64,000 nt of DNA from Luedemannella flava (GTDB taxonomy: Bacteria > Actinomycetota > Actinomycetes > Mycobacteriales > Micromonosporaceae): contig NZ_BAAALT010000053.1 of NCBI RefSeq assembly GCF_039528515.1, forward strand, positions 62,001 to 126,000, given 5' to 3'. Of this stretch, positions 16,906 through 24,272 are shown piece by piece (within the stretch, counting starts at the first letter, position 1; each line of letters begins with the position of its first letter). The notes below the pieces were generated by a model. It made no database searches. It worked only from the letters and a program-made list of their open reading frames with translations, and had not been told where the DNA came from. Both the position numbers and the translations under genes were made by a program.

Positions 16906-18200
16906 GAGTGCTCCGTCCTCGGAAAACTGGGTGCGCCGAACATCCGCAGGCCGGCCACGAACTGCTCGGCCACGACCCGGAACTCCTCGAGGCTGCCGAG
17001 GCCGCGGTCCCACACCGCCGGCTCCAGGTCCTCGACCGCCACGCCCCACACCCGCGCGTAGGTGGCGTCGATGCGCTCGTCGGAGAAGCGCCGCCGGGTC
17101 TGCGGCACGTGCGGGTCGGGGCGCGGCAGGCGCGCGTTGACGAGTTCGGCGTCGGCCACGAACCCGGCCGCGGCCCGGAGGGTGGCCTCGTCGGTCAGCT
17201 CGTCCGGCAGCAGATGCGCCGCGATGGTCTGGTCGCCGACCGTGCCGAAACCCCTGGCGAGTACGCGCAGGAGCCGCTCGTCGTCGTCGAGTCCCGGCTC
17301 GGGCGCCCAGGCGTGGTCGAGCTCGCCCCGTTGGCGGGCGGCTGCCAGCGCCAGCCGCTCGACCGCCGGGTCCGAGGGGGACACCCCGACGAGCGCGGCG
17401 AGCGTCTCCCGCCGGTGCAGCGCGGGATAGTCCGGGTGCAGGAGCATGATCGCGGCGATCAGCTCGTGACCCCGGACCCAGACGTCGCCGGCCCGGCGGC
17501 CGGTGCTGCGCGCCTGCCAGGAGACGAGGAAACTGGTGGCCACGTGCGCGACCGCGTCGTCGGCCGGGCCGGCCGGGGTGATCGTCGCGGCGCTGCGCAG
17601 CAGCAGCCGGGCGTCGGCGGTCTTGGCGTCGCGGGGGTTCGCGGCCAGCCAGTCGAGGAACGGCGCGGCGATCGGGAGGTCGCGCAGGGCGCGGTAGCTG
17701 CGGTCCCGGAAGGGCAGCCGCCGGGCGGTCTCCACCAGGCCCGTCTCCTCGTCGACGGTGATGACGCCCGCCGCGCCTGCCTCCCGCAGCGCGAGCCGGA
17801 TGTTCACCAGCGGCTCGCTCAGCGCCCGGTACCCCTCCTCGGCGGGGGCGTACGCCATGGCTACCTCGTCGTCGCCGTCGATGACGCCCTCGGCGTACAG
17901 GCGGAAGATCTCGCCGACGCCGCGCATGCCGAAGCGCCACAGCTCGGCGGCGCGCAGGGCGCCCATGCTGCTCGCGCCGGCCACGGCGACGCCACGTTCG
18001 AGCAGGGCCAGGATCTCCCGGTGGCGTACGGGCGCGGCCTGCATGAACAGGCCGTCGATGAGGAACACCCGGTCCCCGCCGGCGGCCGGCAGGCCGAGCA
18101 GGTCCCCGTGCGCGACGGGCGGTCTCACCACGGCCCCGGGCAGCAGGTCTTCGACGGCGTTCGCGGAAAGCGACGGTCCCACGAATACGAAGTCGGTCAT
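16902..18200 (-). CDS. TfuA-like RiPP enzyme partner
   Basis: 432 residues. The N-terminal about 220 residues form a TfuA-like core (FVFVGPSLSANAVEDLLP, GDRVFLIDGLFMQAAPVRHREIL, VAVAGASSMGALRAAELW, FGMRGVGEIFRLYAEGVIDGDDEVAM). TfuA proteins work with a YcaO partner; known TfuA/YcaO pairs make backbone thioamides, as in methyl-coenzyme M reductase and some RiPPs. The C-terminal half is helical and specific to RiPP versions. It is directly downstream of the YcaO gene (77-base gap with a hairpin) and overlaps the radical SAM gene by four bases. GGAGGA precedes ATG 18200. Confidence 0.85.
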   Translation of the reverse strand: MTDFVFVGPSLSANAVEDLLPGAVVRPPVAHGDLLGLPAAGGDRVFLIDGLFMQAAPVRHREILALLERGVAVAGASSMGALRAAELWRFGMRGVGEIFRLYAEGVIDGDDEVAMAYAPAEEGYRALSEPLVNIRLALREAGAAGVITVDEETGLVETARRLPFRDRSYRALRDLPIAAPFLDWLAANPRDAKTADARLLLRSAATITPAGPADDAVAHVATSFLVSWQARSTGRRAGDVWVRGHELIAAIMLLHPDYPALHRRETLAALVGVSPSDPAVERLALAAARQRGELDHAWAPEPGLDDDERLLRVLARGFGTVGDQTIAAHLLPDELTDEATLRAAAGFVADAELVNARLPRPDPHVPQTRRRFSDERIDATYARVWGVAVEDLEPAVWDRGLGSLEEFRVVAEQFVAGLRMFGAPSFPRTEHS

Positions 18201-18279
18201 GCGTCCTCCACTTCGTTCCGGCCGCCTGACCTTGAGACTGAGCCGATGTGACCGGCCCCTCCGCTTCGCTCCGGACCGG

Positions 18280-19419
18280 TCATGACGTCGGCCTTGTCAC
18301 CTTGGACTCCTGGAACATGCGCAGGCGGGGGGCGTACACCTTGCAGACGGGCAGGCCCAGGTCGGCGTGCGTGAGGTCGATGACGAACGGTTCGACGCCG
18401 GTGCGGGCCATGACCCGGGCCGCGTAGTCGGCGATGACCCCCTCGATGCTCTCCGGCAGGGCGGGTGACGGGCGCAGCGGCCGCAGCGGGCGCTCGACCG
18501 GGACGGGCGGTCGGGACAGCGGGTCGGCCTGCTCGTACACCTTGGGGTTGATGTCGTCGCGGGCGCCGGAGACGCCGGCCATCCGGGACTGCACGGCCTC
18601 GGCGATGGCCCGGCCCACGGCGATCTCCGGCTCCACGTGGCAGCCGAAGCCGCCGAAGAACACCGGCAGGCTCGGCGACCAGATGATGGCGCCGTAGCAG
18701 GCGACCCCGAGGTCGTTGGTGACGTCGCAGACCTCCATCCAGCAGCCGGCGGCGCGCAGCGCGGCGACGATGGCGACCGTGCTGTCCACGGTGGCGGCTG
18801 TGGGGTCGACGTACGCGCGCTGTTCGGGCGGGGTGTCGGTGTGCTCGGTGACGCACTCGCGCTCGATGAGCTCCTGCAACCCGTGCAGGGTGGCCTCGGC
18901 GAGCGTGTTCCCGGCGGCGAGGCCGTTGCTGGTCGGGCGGAACAGCACCCGGGCCCAGTCGCGGCGGGCGGTGAAGTCGAGTCTCGCGGTGTCCAGCGGC
19001 ACCGGCACCGCGCGCCCGGTGATCAGGCCCCGGCCGGCCACCCAGTCCAGGACGGTCCGGTCGGTGAGCGGCGAGTTCGGGGCGAGCTGCAGGTCGCGCA
19101 CGTCGTACGGCAGGTCGAGGTCGGCGGCGCCGCAGCGGGCCACGATCGGCAGGACCGGGTTCTCCGCGTGCCACGCTTCGGCGCCCTCCATCACGGCGCT
19201 GACCTTCGACGGCGTCGCGGTGAGCCCGATCCCGAGGCTCACCGTCAGCGTCCGGCTGACCGGACGGTACGCGGCGTGCGACGGCAGGCCGATGTCGTCG
19301 AGGCCGGTGAGGTCGGCCACCCGGGTCACGCCGATCGCGGGCAGGAGCGGCCGGATCCGGTCCCAGGTCGCCTCGGCCGTCGTACTGCGGTAGGTGTTGA
19401 TGCCCCGGACGAGAGTCAT
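18280..19419 (-). CDS. YcaO-domain enzyme, stand-alone, TfuA partner
   Basis: 379 residues, a stand-alone YcaO ATPase. ATP/Mg-binding landmarks: SKVSAVMEGAEAWHAEN (near 72-88), GLQELIERE (near 183-191) and GRAIAEAVQSR (near 271-281). YcaO proteins activate a backbone amide with ATP. Next to TfuA this one most likely performs thioamidation; azoline formation is the alternative. It ends VTRPTS, without the PxPxP tail of classic cyclodehydratases, consistent with a different role from the fused YcaO at 28728-30953. A GAGGAG site precedes ATG 19419; a 13-bp hairpin separates it from the precursor gene upstream. Confidence 0.88.
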   Translation of the reverse strand: MTLVRGINTYRSTTAEATWDRIRPLLPAIGVTRVADLTGLDDIGLPSHAAYRPVSRTLTVSLGIGLTATPSKVSAVMEGAEAWHAENPVLPIVARCGAADLDLPYDVRDLQLAPNSPLTDRTVLDWVAGRGLITGRAVPVPLDTARLDFTARRDWARVLFRPTSNGLAAGNTLAEATLHGLQELIERECVTEHTDTPPEQRAYVDPTAATVDSTVAIVAALRAAGCWMEVCDVTNDLGVACYGAIIWSPSLPVFFGGFGCHVEPEIAVGRAIAEAVQSRMAGVSGARDDINPKVYEQADPLSRPPVPVERPLRPLRPSPALPESIEGVIADYAARVMARTGVEPFVIDLTHADLGLPVCKVYAPRLRMFQESKVTRPTS

Positions 19420-19441
19420 CGTCGCTCCTCGGTGACCTTGT

Positions 19442-19471
19442 GGCGGGCCGCCCGGGTTCGGGCGGCCCGCC
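19442..19471 (-). terminator. Intercistronic hairpin between precursor 1 and the YcaO gene
   Basis: A 13-bp perfect stem (19442-19454 with 19459-19471) and a four-base loop lies between the precursor stop (19481) and the YcaO start (19419). It has no T-tract. It could be a partial terminator or an mRNA-stabilising element that lets the precursor be made in excess over the enzymes. Confidence 0.65.
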
Positions 19472-19480
19472 GGGGCGCGT

Positions 19481-19852
19481 TCAGCGGGACTCGGACCACA
19501 AACAGAGCGAGACGTTGACGTTGGTGTTGTTGTCGGCCAACGCGGCGGCCATGTCCAGCTCGGCGTCGGTCAGCTCGGCCGTGTCGATGAGCGGTGTCTG
19601 CGGCACGATGAGGACGTGCGTCGTGGCGCTCTCGTCCCACTTGGCCATGACGTCGTCCTTGGTGGGCAGGTGCTCGAGGTCGCTGCGGTCGAGGACGACG
19701 ACCTCGCCGGGGCCGACGGGCAGGCCCGCCTCGATGGCGTACGCGGTCGGGTCGGCCACGATCCGGTTGTGCTCGTCCTCGTCGCGCCAGACCTTCACGA
19801 GCAGGTCGACGTACTTGCGGGTGAACTCGGTGTGCTCGACTTCTCCGGTCAT
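19481..19852 (-). CDS. RiPP precursor with nitrile-hydratase-like leader (precursor 1)
   Basis: 123 residues. The leader (about 1-104) resembles the nitrile hydratase alpha-subunit leader (NHLP): YVDLLVKVWRDEDEHNRIV, DPTAYAIEAGLPVG, VVVLDRSD, HVLIVPQTP and an acidic helix ELTDAELDMAAALA. The C-terminal core is roughly DNNTNVNVSLCLWSESR, with one Thr, one Cys, three Ser and four Asn. The probable cleavage site is near AAALA by the cluster's C39 peptidase; there is no clean double glycine. It lies between precursor 2 and the YcaO gene on the same strand. The GAGGG before ATG 19852 is modest. Confidence 0.85.
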   Translation of the reverse strand: MTGEVEHTEFTRKYVDLLVKVWRDEDEHNRIVADPTAYAIEAGLPVGPGEVVVLDRSDLEHLPTKDDVMAKWDESATTHVLIVPQTPLIDTAELTDAELDMAAALADNNTNVNVSLCLWSESR

Positions 19853-19945
19853 CGGACCCTCATTTCGGATGCTGGGTGGCTGTGCTGGAAGACGCTACGA
19901 GCATTGACGGACGTCGAACGAAAATGGCAGCAGTCCTGGCCGTTG

Positions 19946-19967
19946 TCGGCCGGCGAGGCCCGGCCGA
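19946..19967 (-). terminator. Hairpin between the two precursor genes
   Basis: TCGGCCGG (19946-19953) pairs with CCGGCCGA (19960-19967) around a six-base loop, nine bases past the stop codon of precursor 2. It may limit read-through from precursor 2 into precursor 1. Confidence 0.55.
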
Positions 19968-19975
19968 TGACACGG

Positions 19976-20338
19976 TCAGGTGCAACAGCACGGGCAGCAG
20001 CAGGCGGTGCCGGGTTCGAGGCCGGCGACGACGTTCTCCAGCTCCTGCTCGTTGATCTCGACCTCGCCCTCGACCTCGATGGCCGGCACGAACAGGACCA
20101 GCTCGCCCAGGGCGGGCGCGTCGCGCCAGGCCGCCACCTGGGCCTCCAGGTCGGGCTCGGCGTCGCCGGTGTCGCGGCGCACGGTGACCGTCACGTCGTC
20201 GGGCACCGTGACGCCGTACTCGCTGAGCAGTTGTCTGGGGTCGCGCTCAAGGAGCGCCTCGCGTGCCGGGTCGGACCAGACCTCGACCACGAGGCGCCCG
20301 TACGCGGCGATGAATATCGCCCGGTCTCCGGGGCTCAC
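19976..20338 (-). CDS. Cys-rich RiPP precursor with nitrile-hydratase-like leader (precursor 2)
   Basis: 120 residues. The leader has the same layout as precursor 1: YGRLVVEVWSDPAREALLER, DPRQLLSEYGVTVPDDVTV, LVLFVPAIE, then the acidic helix INEQELENVVAG. The core is LEPGTACCCPCCCT: six cysteines and two threonines in eleven residues, an ideal substrate for an azoline-forming YcaO. VVAG just before it fits the Gly/Ala-type cleavage site of C39 peptidases. It is the first gene of the minus-strand operon, and the upstream region is divergent from the MerR gene. The start is GTG with a very strong GAGGAGGAG site. Confidence 0.9.
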   Translation of the reverse strand: MSPGDRAIFIAAYGRLVVEVWSDPAREALLERDPRQLLSEYGVTVPDDVTVTVRRDTGDAEPDLEAQVAAWRDAPALGELVLFVPAIEVEGEVEINEQELENVVAGLEPGTACCCPCCCT

Positions 20339-20391
20339 GGCTCCTCCTCGATGTGGTGCCAGAAAGCCACATCGTGCGCCGGAGAAGGGGT

Positions 20392-20418
20392 CACCGAGCC
20401 GGGTTCCACCGAGCCGGG
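20392..20418. repeat. Tandem 12-base direct repeat in the divergent promoter region
   Basis: CACCGAGCCGGG occurs at 20392-20403 and again at 20407-20418 (15 bases start to start), between the precursor 2 start (20338) and the MerR start (20610). It may be a regulator binding site or leader structure. An AT-rich patch (20459-20520) next to it probably holds the promoters. No decisive -10/-35 pair was found. GATCG at 20444 and CGATC at 20456 form a small dyad. Confidence 0.5.
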
Positions 20419-20609
20419 CAGCCCGCGAAGATCGGCGGGAACGGATCGGTGCAATCGATCTAATAATTGAAGCTTTTCACTTTAGCGAGGTCATTTCGCA
20501 TTTGCCATAGAGCATGTTGTCACACTTTTCCTGGATGATCCGACGTCTGCCCGCGCACGGCCCGGCCAACTACGCTACGCATGCATCCGAACACATTCGG
20601 GAGGCGACG

Positions 20610-21332
20610 ATGACGGCTGAGGGTGCGCGGTACACCGTGGACGAGCTTGCCGCGAAGGTCGGCATGTCGCCGCGGAACATCCGCGCCCATCAGACCCGGT
20701 CGCTGCTCGGCCCGCCCGTGCGGCGCGGCCGCACCGCCTACTACGACGACAGCCACGTGCGCCGCCTCGAGGCCATCAAGTCCCTGCAGCGTCAGGGCTA
20801 CAACCTCGTGGCGATCGAGGCGATCCTCGGCGTGCGCAGTCCCGAGCCGGTCACCGAGGCACTCCAGACGCTCCTGCAGCGCCTCGGCCGCGAGCAGCCC
20901 GGCCTCGTGCACGCCCTGGCCCGCCACGGCGTGCTGATCCGCGGCGAGGACGGCAGCGTGCACATGGTCCGGGCCCGCCTCATGCGCTCCGTCCTCGGCC
21001 TCAACCGGGCCGGCGTGCACGCGGTGCCGTCGCTGCAGGTGCTCTCCGAGGTCCTGGACCGGCTGCGGCTCATCGCCGAGGATCTGGTCCGCTCGACCAG
21101 CCAGCGCATCGTCAGCGCCACGCCCGCCCTGCGCGCGGGCGCGGCCGCGACGTGGGACGAGGTCGACACGCGGTCCGACGCCCTGGCAGCCAGCATGATC
21201 GCCCTGCTCACGGAGGCGTTCCGGGTGGCGCTGGAGAACTTCGGCACCACCGCCATGCCGGACCTCATCGCCGAGAGCGCCGGCGGCGCCCAGCTACACC
21301 TGACCGGCAGCCCGACGATCGACAACGGCTAG
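20610..21332 (+). CDS. MerR-type transcriptional regulator of the RiPP cluster
   Basis: 240 residues. The N-terminal 70 residues are a MerR winged helix (YTVDELAAKVGMSPRNIRAHQTRSL, GRTAYYDDSHVRRLEAI, LQRQGYNLVAIEAILG). Unusually it has HQTR where many MerRs have YE. The C-terminal domain (about 100-240) is helical without the cysteine metal-binding signature, so the effector is unknown. It sits between the two minus-strand operons, divergent from the precursors and overlapping the end of the ABC exporter by 39 bases. GGGAGG precedes ATG 20610. Control of the cluster is inferred from position. Confidence 0.85.
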   Translation: MTAEGARYTVDELAAKVGMSPRNIRAHQTRSLLGPPVRRGRTAYYDDSHVRRLEAIKSLQRQGYNLVAIEAILGVRSPEPVTEALQTLLQRLGREQPGLVHALARHGVLIRGEDGSVHMVRARLMRSVLGLNRAGVHAVPSLQVLSEVLDRLRLIAEDLVRSTSQRIVSATPALRAGAAATWDEVDTRSDALAASMIALLTEAFRVALENFGTTAMPDLIAESAGGAQLHLTGSPTIDNG

Positions 21333-24266
21333 CTCGTCGCCGTCCGGGGTGCGTTCCGGCGCGACGAGCAGCTGCCGGCGGGCCAGCCGGTGGAACAGAC
21401 CGTTCTTGTCGGCCATCAGCTGGGCGTACGCGCCGTCCTGCACGATGGCGCCCTTGTCCATGACGACGATGCGGTCGGCGCTCATCACCGTCGACAGCCG
21501 GTGCGCGATGATGATCCGCGACGCGGCCAGGGCCCGGGTGCTCTGCGTGACGATCTCCTGCGTCCGGTTGTCCAGCGCGCTCGTCGCCTCGTCGAAGAAC
21601 AGCATCCGGGGCCGGTCCACCAGGGCGCGCGCGATGAGCACCCGCTGGCGCTGCCCCACCGACAGGGTGCCGCCGCCGAACGGCACGTTGGTGCCCATGC
21701 CCATCGGGAAGCTCGCGATGTCGCCGTCCAGGCCGGCCATCCGGGCCGCCTCCCACAACCTTTCCAGCGGGTACGTGCCGGCGCCCGCGATGTTCTCCCG
21801 CACGCTGCCGGCGAAGAGCATGCCGTCCTGCAGCACCACCCCGCACTGCCGGCGGACCGCCTGCACGTCGAGTTCGGCGAGGTCCTGCCCGTCGTAGAGC
21901 ACCGCGCCGGTGGTCGGCCGCTCGAACCCCAGCAGCAGCCGCAGCAACGTGGACTTGCCGCAGCCGCTCGGCCCCACGATCGCCACGAATTCACCCGGCC
22001 GCACCAGCAACGACACCCCGTTGAGTACGGGCGCCTCGTCGGGGGAGTACGCGAACGTGACGTCGTTGATGTGGATCTCCCCACGCAGGTCGCCGGGGTC
22101 GACCCGGTCCGGCAGCCGCTCCGGGTCGGCCTCCAGCACGGGCGCCAGGACCTCCAGCCGGGGCAGTGCGGCGAGGAACTCGACGCTGCCGGCCACCACC
22201 ACGAGCACGGCCCCCAGGAGGAGTGTGTAGGCGACGTTGACGGAGTAGAACTGCTCGGGCCGGATCTGTCCGGACAGGGGGCCGGCGAGCATCCCGAACA
22301 GGGCGAGCTGCCCCGCGATCGGCAGCACGGTGGCGACCGCGACGAGCACGCTCTGCACCTCGCGGACCCGGTTGAGGTCGGCCCGCGCCCCCGCGTGCAC
22401 CTGCGCCCACCGCGCGAATGCGCGGTCCTCCGCCCGCGCCAGCTTGATCTTCGTGATGCCGCCGAGGAGCTGGTTGGTCAGCGCCGCGGCCCGGTGCTCG
22501 GCCGGCAGCGCCGCCCGCTGCCGGCGCACGATCAGCCCGCCGAACACCCACACGAGCAGGCCCGCGACGGCGGTGACGCCCAGGCAGGCGAACCCGAGCG
22601 GGGCGCTGATCCAGAAGATGAGCGTCAGGTCCGCGACGATGGTCAGGATGGCGCTGACCGCCTGCGCGAGCAGCCCCGACAGCGCCTGTCGGATGAACGA
22701 TATGCCGAGTACGGAGTTCGCCAGCTCGCCGCTGCTCGTCGAGCGGAAGAACCGCACCGGCAGGCGCATGAGCCGGTCCCACAGCACGAGCTGGGTGCCG
22801 ATCTCGGCCCGGCCCTCCAGGCGGAGCAGCCGCAGGCCCTGGGCGACGCCGACCAGCCCGGCGACGACCGCCGCGGACACGAGCAGCCCGGCCAGCGCGA
22901 GCATGCCGCCCGTACTGCCAGTGTCGGAGATGGAGGCGAGCACCCGGCCCACGACGAGCGGGGTGGCGAGGCCCAGCGATGCGACGACGAGGCCCACGAT
23001 GAGCAGGGCCAGCAGGTCCCGGCGGCCACCGGACAAACCGAGGCGCAGCGCGTCGCGCATCCCGGCCCGGCGGGGCAGCGGCGCCTGCACCTGGGCGGCA
23101 GTCGTCTCGAATGCTGTAGCGCCCGCGCTGGTGAGCGGGGTCGCGGTCCGGGCCTGCGGCTCGATCTCGTGGTAGCGGCCGCCCTGGAAGCGCAGCGCGA
23201 CCGCCGCGCCGCCGCGCCAGCCGATGAGCGGGCCGAGATCGTGGCGCCACCAGCCCGCCGGCAGCTTCACCGGCCGCAGGTGCAGCGCGGAGCTGCGCGC
23301 GACCGCCTGCAGGGCCTCCTGGTCGTCCGCCGGCGGGTGGCGGTGGTCGGCCGGTTCCACGACCGCGACCCCGTCCGCCGTCACGATCTCCAGGACGTCG
23401 GCCGCCCGGCGGTACCGCGCGAAGTGGTACTCGTGCTCGTCGTCGGGCACGCGTGCCCCGCCGCCGACGACCCGCAGCGCCGACCGGGCCGCGCCGCGCA
23501 GCGCGGCCGTGTTGACCCGTTTGCGTTCGCCGATGCCGCCGACGAACCGCTCGGCGAGGCGGTCGACGCGTACGTCGATGACGCCCAGCAGGCGGTGCAC
23601 GTGGGCGTCGAGAACGGGCCGCAGCTCGCCCGCGGCGAGCAGCTGCCACGTCGACACGCTCGTCACCCGGCACGGGCCGGCCGCTACCACCCAGTCGCGG
23701 CCGGCGAGCGGGGCGAGTTCGCCGTCGCCGATCGTGCCGGCGGTGCCGCCGTTGTGGACCAGGTCGCCGCCGCTGGGCCGGACCCAGCGGACGTCGGTGT
23801 TGCTGGTGAGCGCGTCCCCCTCGGTGAGCGTGGCCGGCTTGCCGGGCTGCAGGGTGCGGGCGCCGCGCGGGCTCTGCCCCTCCCGTACGGCGTCGGCGAG
23901 GACGAGCAGGGTGCGGTCGACGGCGGCGGCCGGCCCGCGGGCGGCCCGGACCGTCGCCTGGTCGCCGGCCGAGCGTTCCGCGAGGGCCAGCCGTTCGGCG
24001 GTGAGGTGCCGCACGCCGGTGCCGACCAACGGGACGAGGATGAGCCGCCACGGCCCGGCGAGCGGGGTGCTGGGCACCAGGCCGTGGGCGGGCAACCGGG
24101 CGACGAAGTGCCGCCGCGACCGGGCGCCGTCGGGGCGGACCCGCACGGCGAACAGGTCGGCGGGTCCGTCCAGCAGGTATGCCGGGTGCGCGCCGCCGAG
24201 CTCCACGACCCGTTCGTGCTCGGGCTCGCCGTGGCCGAACAGCCGGTCCCAGTCGCGGTCCACCAT
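21294..24266 (-). CDS. NHLM-type bacteriocin exporter, ABC permease/ATPase
   Basis: 990 residues. A soluble N-terminal region (about 1-400) specific to this exporter class is followed by an ABC transmembrane domain (about 415-700, starting LLALLIVGLVVASLGLATPL) and a nucleotide-binding domain with Walker A GPSGCGKST, signature LSVGQ (serine-valine instead of SGGQ) and Walker B MLFFDEATSALD. It lacks a C39 peptidase domain and pairs with the peptidase-bearing exporter six bases upstream. It is the inner-membrane transporter for the processed RiPP, the last gene of the export operon, with its tail overlapping the MerR gene. Confidence 0.88.
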   Translation of the reverse strand: MVDRDWDRLFGHGEPEHERVVELGGAHPAYLLDGPADLFAVRVRPDGARSRRHFVARLPAHGLVPSTPLAGPWRLILVPLVGTGVRHLTAERLALAERSAGDQATVRAARGPAAAVDRTLLVLADAVREGQSPRGARTLQPGKPATLTEGDALTSNTDVRWVRPSGGDLVHNGGTAGTIGDGELAPLAGRDWVVAAGPCRVTSVSTWQLLAAGELRPVLDAHVHRLLGVIDVRVDRLAERFVGGIGERKRVNTAALRGAARSALRVVGGGARVPDDEHEYHFARYRRAADVLEIVTADGVAVVEPADHRHPPADDQEALQAVARSSALHLRPVKLPAGWWRHDLGPLIGWRGGAAVALRFQGGRYHEIEPQARTATPLTSAGATAFETTAAQVQAPLPRRAGMRDALRLGLSGGRRDLLALLIVGLVVASLGLATPLVVGRVLASISDTGSTGGMLALAGLLVSAAVVAGLVGVAQGLRLLRLEGRAEIGTQLVLWDRLMRLPVRFFRSTSSGELANSVLGISFIRQALSGLLAQAVSAILTIVADLTLIFWISAPLGFACLGVTAVAGLLVWVFGGLIVRRQRAALPAEHRAAALTNQLLGGITKIKLARAEDRAFARWAQVHAGARADLNRVREVQSVLVAVATVLPIAGQLALFGMLAGPLSGQIRPEQFYSVNVAYTLLLGAVLVVVAGSVEFLAALPRLEVLAPVLEADPERLPDRVDPGDLRGEIHINDVTFAYSPDEAPVLNGVSLLVRPGEFVAIVGPSGCGKSTLLRLLLGFERPTTGAVLYDGQDLAELDVQAVRRQCGVVLQDGMLFAGSVRENIAGAGTYPLERLWEAARMAGLDGDIASFPMGMGTNVPFGGGTLSVGQRQRVLIARALVDRPRMLFFDEATSALDNRTQEIVTQSTRALAASRIIIAHRLSTVMSADRIVVMDKGAIVQDGAYAQLMADKNGLFHRLARRQLLVAPERTPDGDELAVVDRRAAGQV

Positions 24267-24272
24267 GCCCCC

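Noticed and set aside
15175..17061. Long open frame on the plus strand opposite the radical SAM gene
   Set aside because: Composition is typical antisense noise of GC-rich coding DNA (Val, Gly, Arg, Asp rich) and the minus strand has clear radical SAM motifs.
19481..20338. Genuine nitrile hydratase subunits
   Set aside because: The proteins are only about 120 residues, lack the metal-binding CxxCSC motif, and end in short modifiable cores next to YcaO genes.
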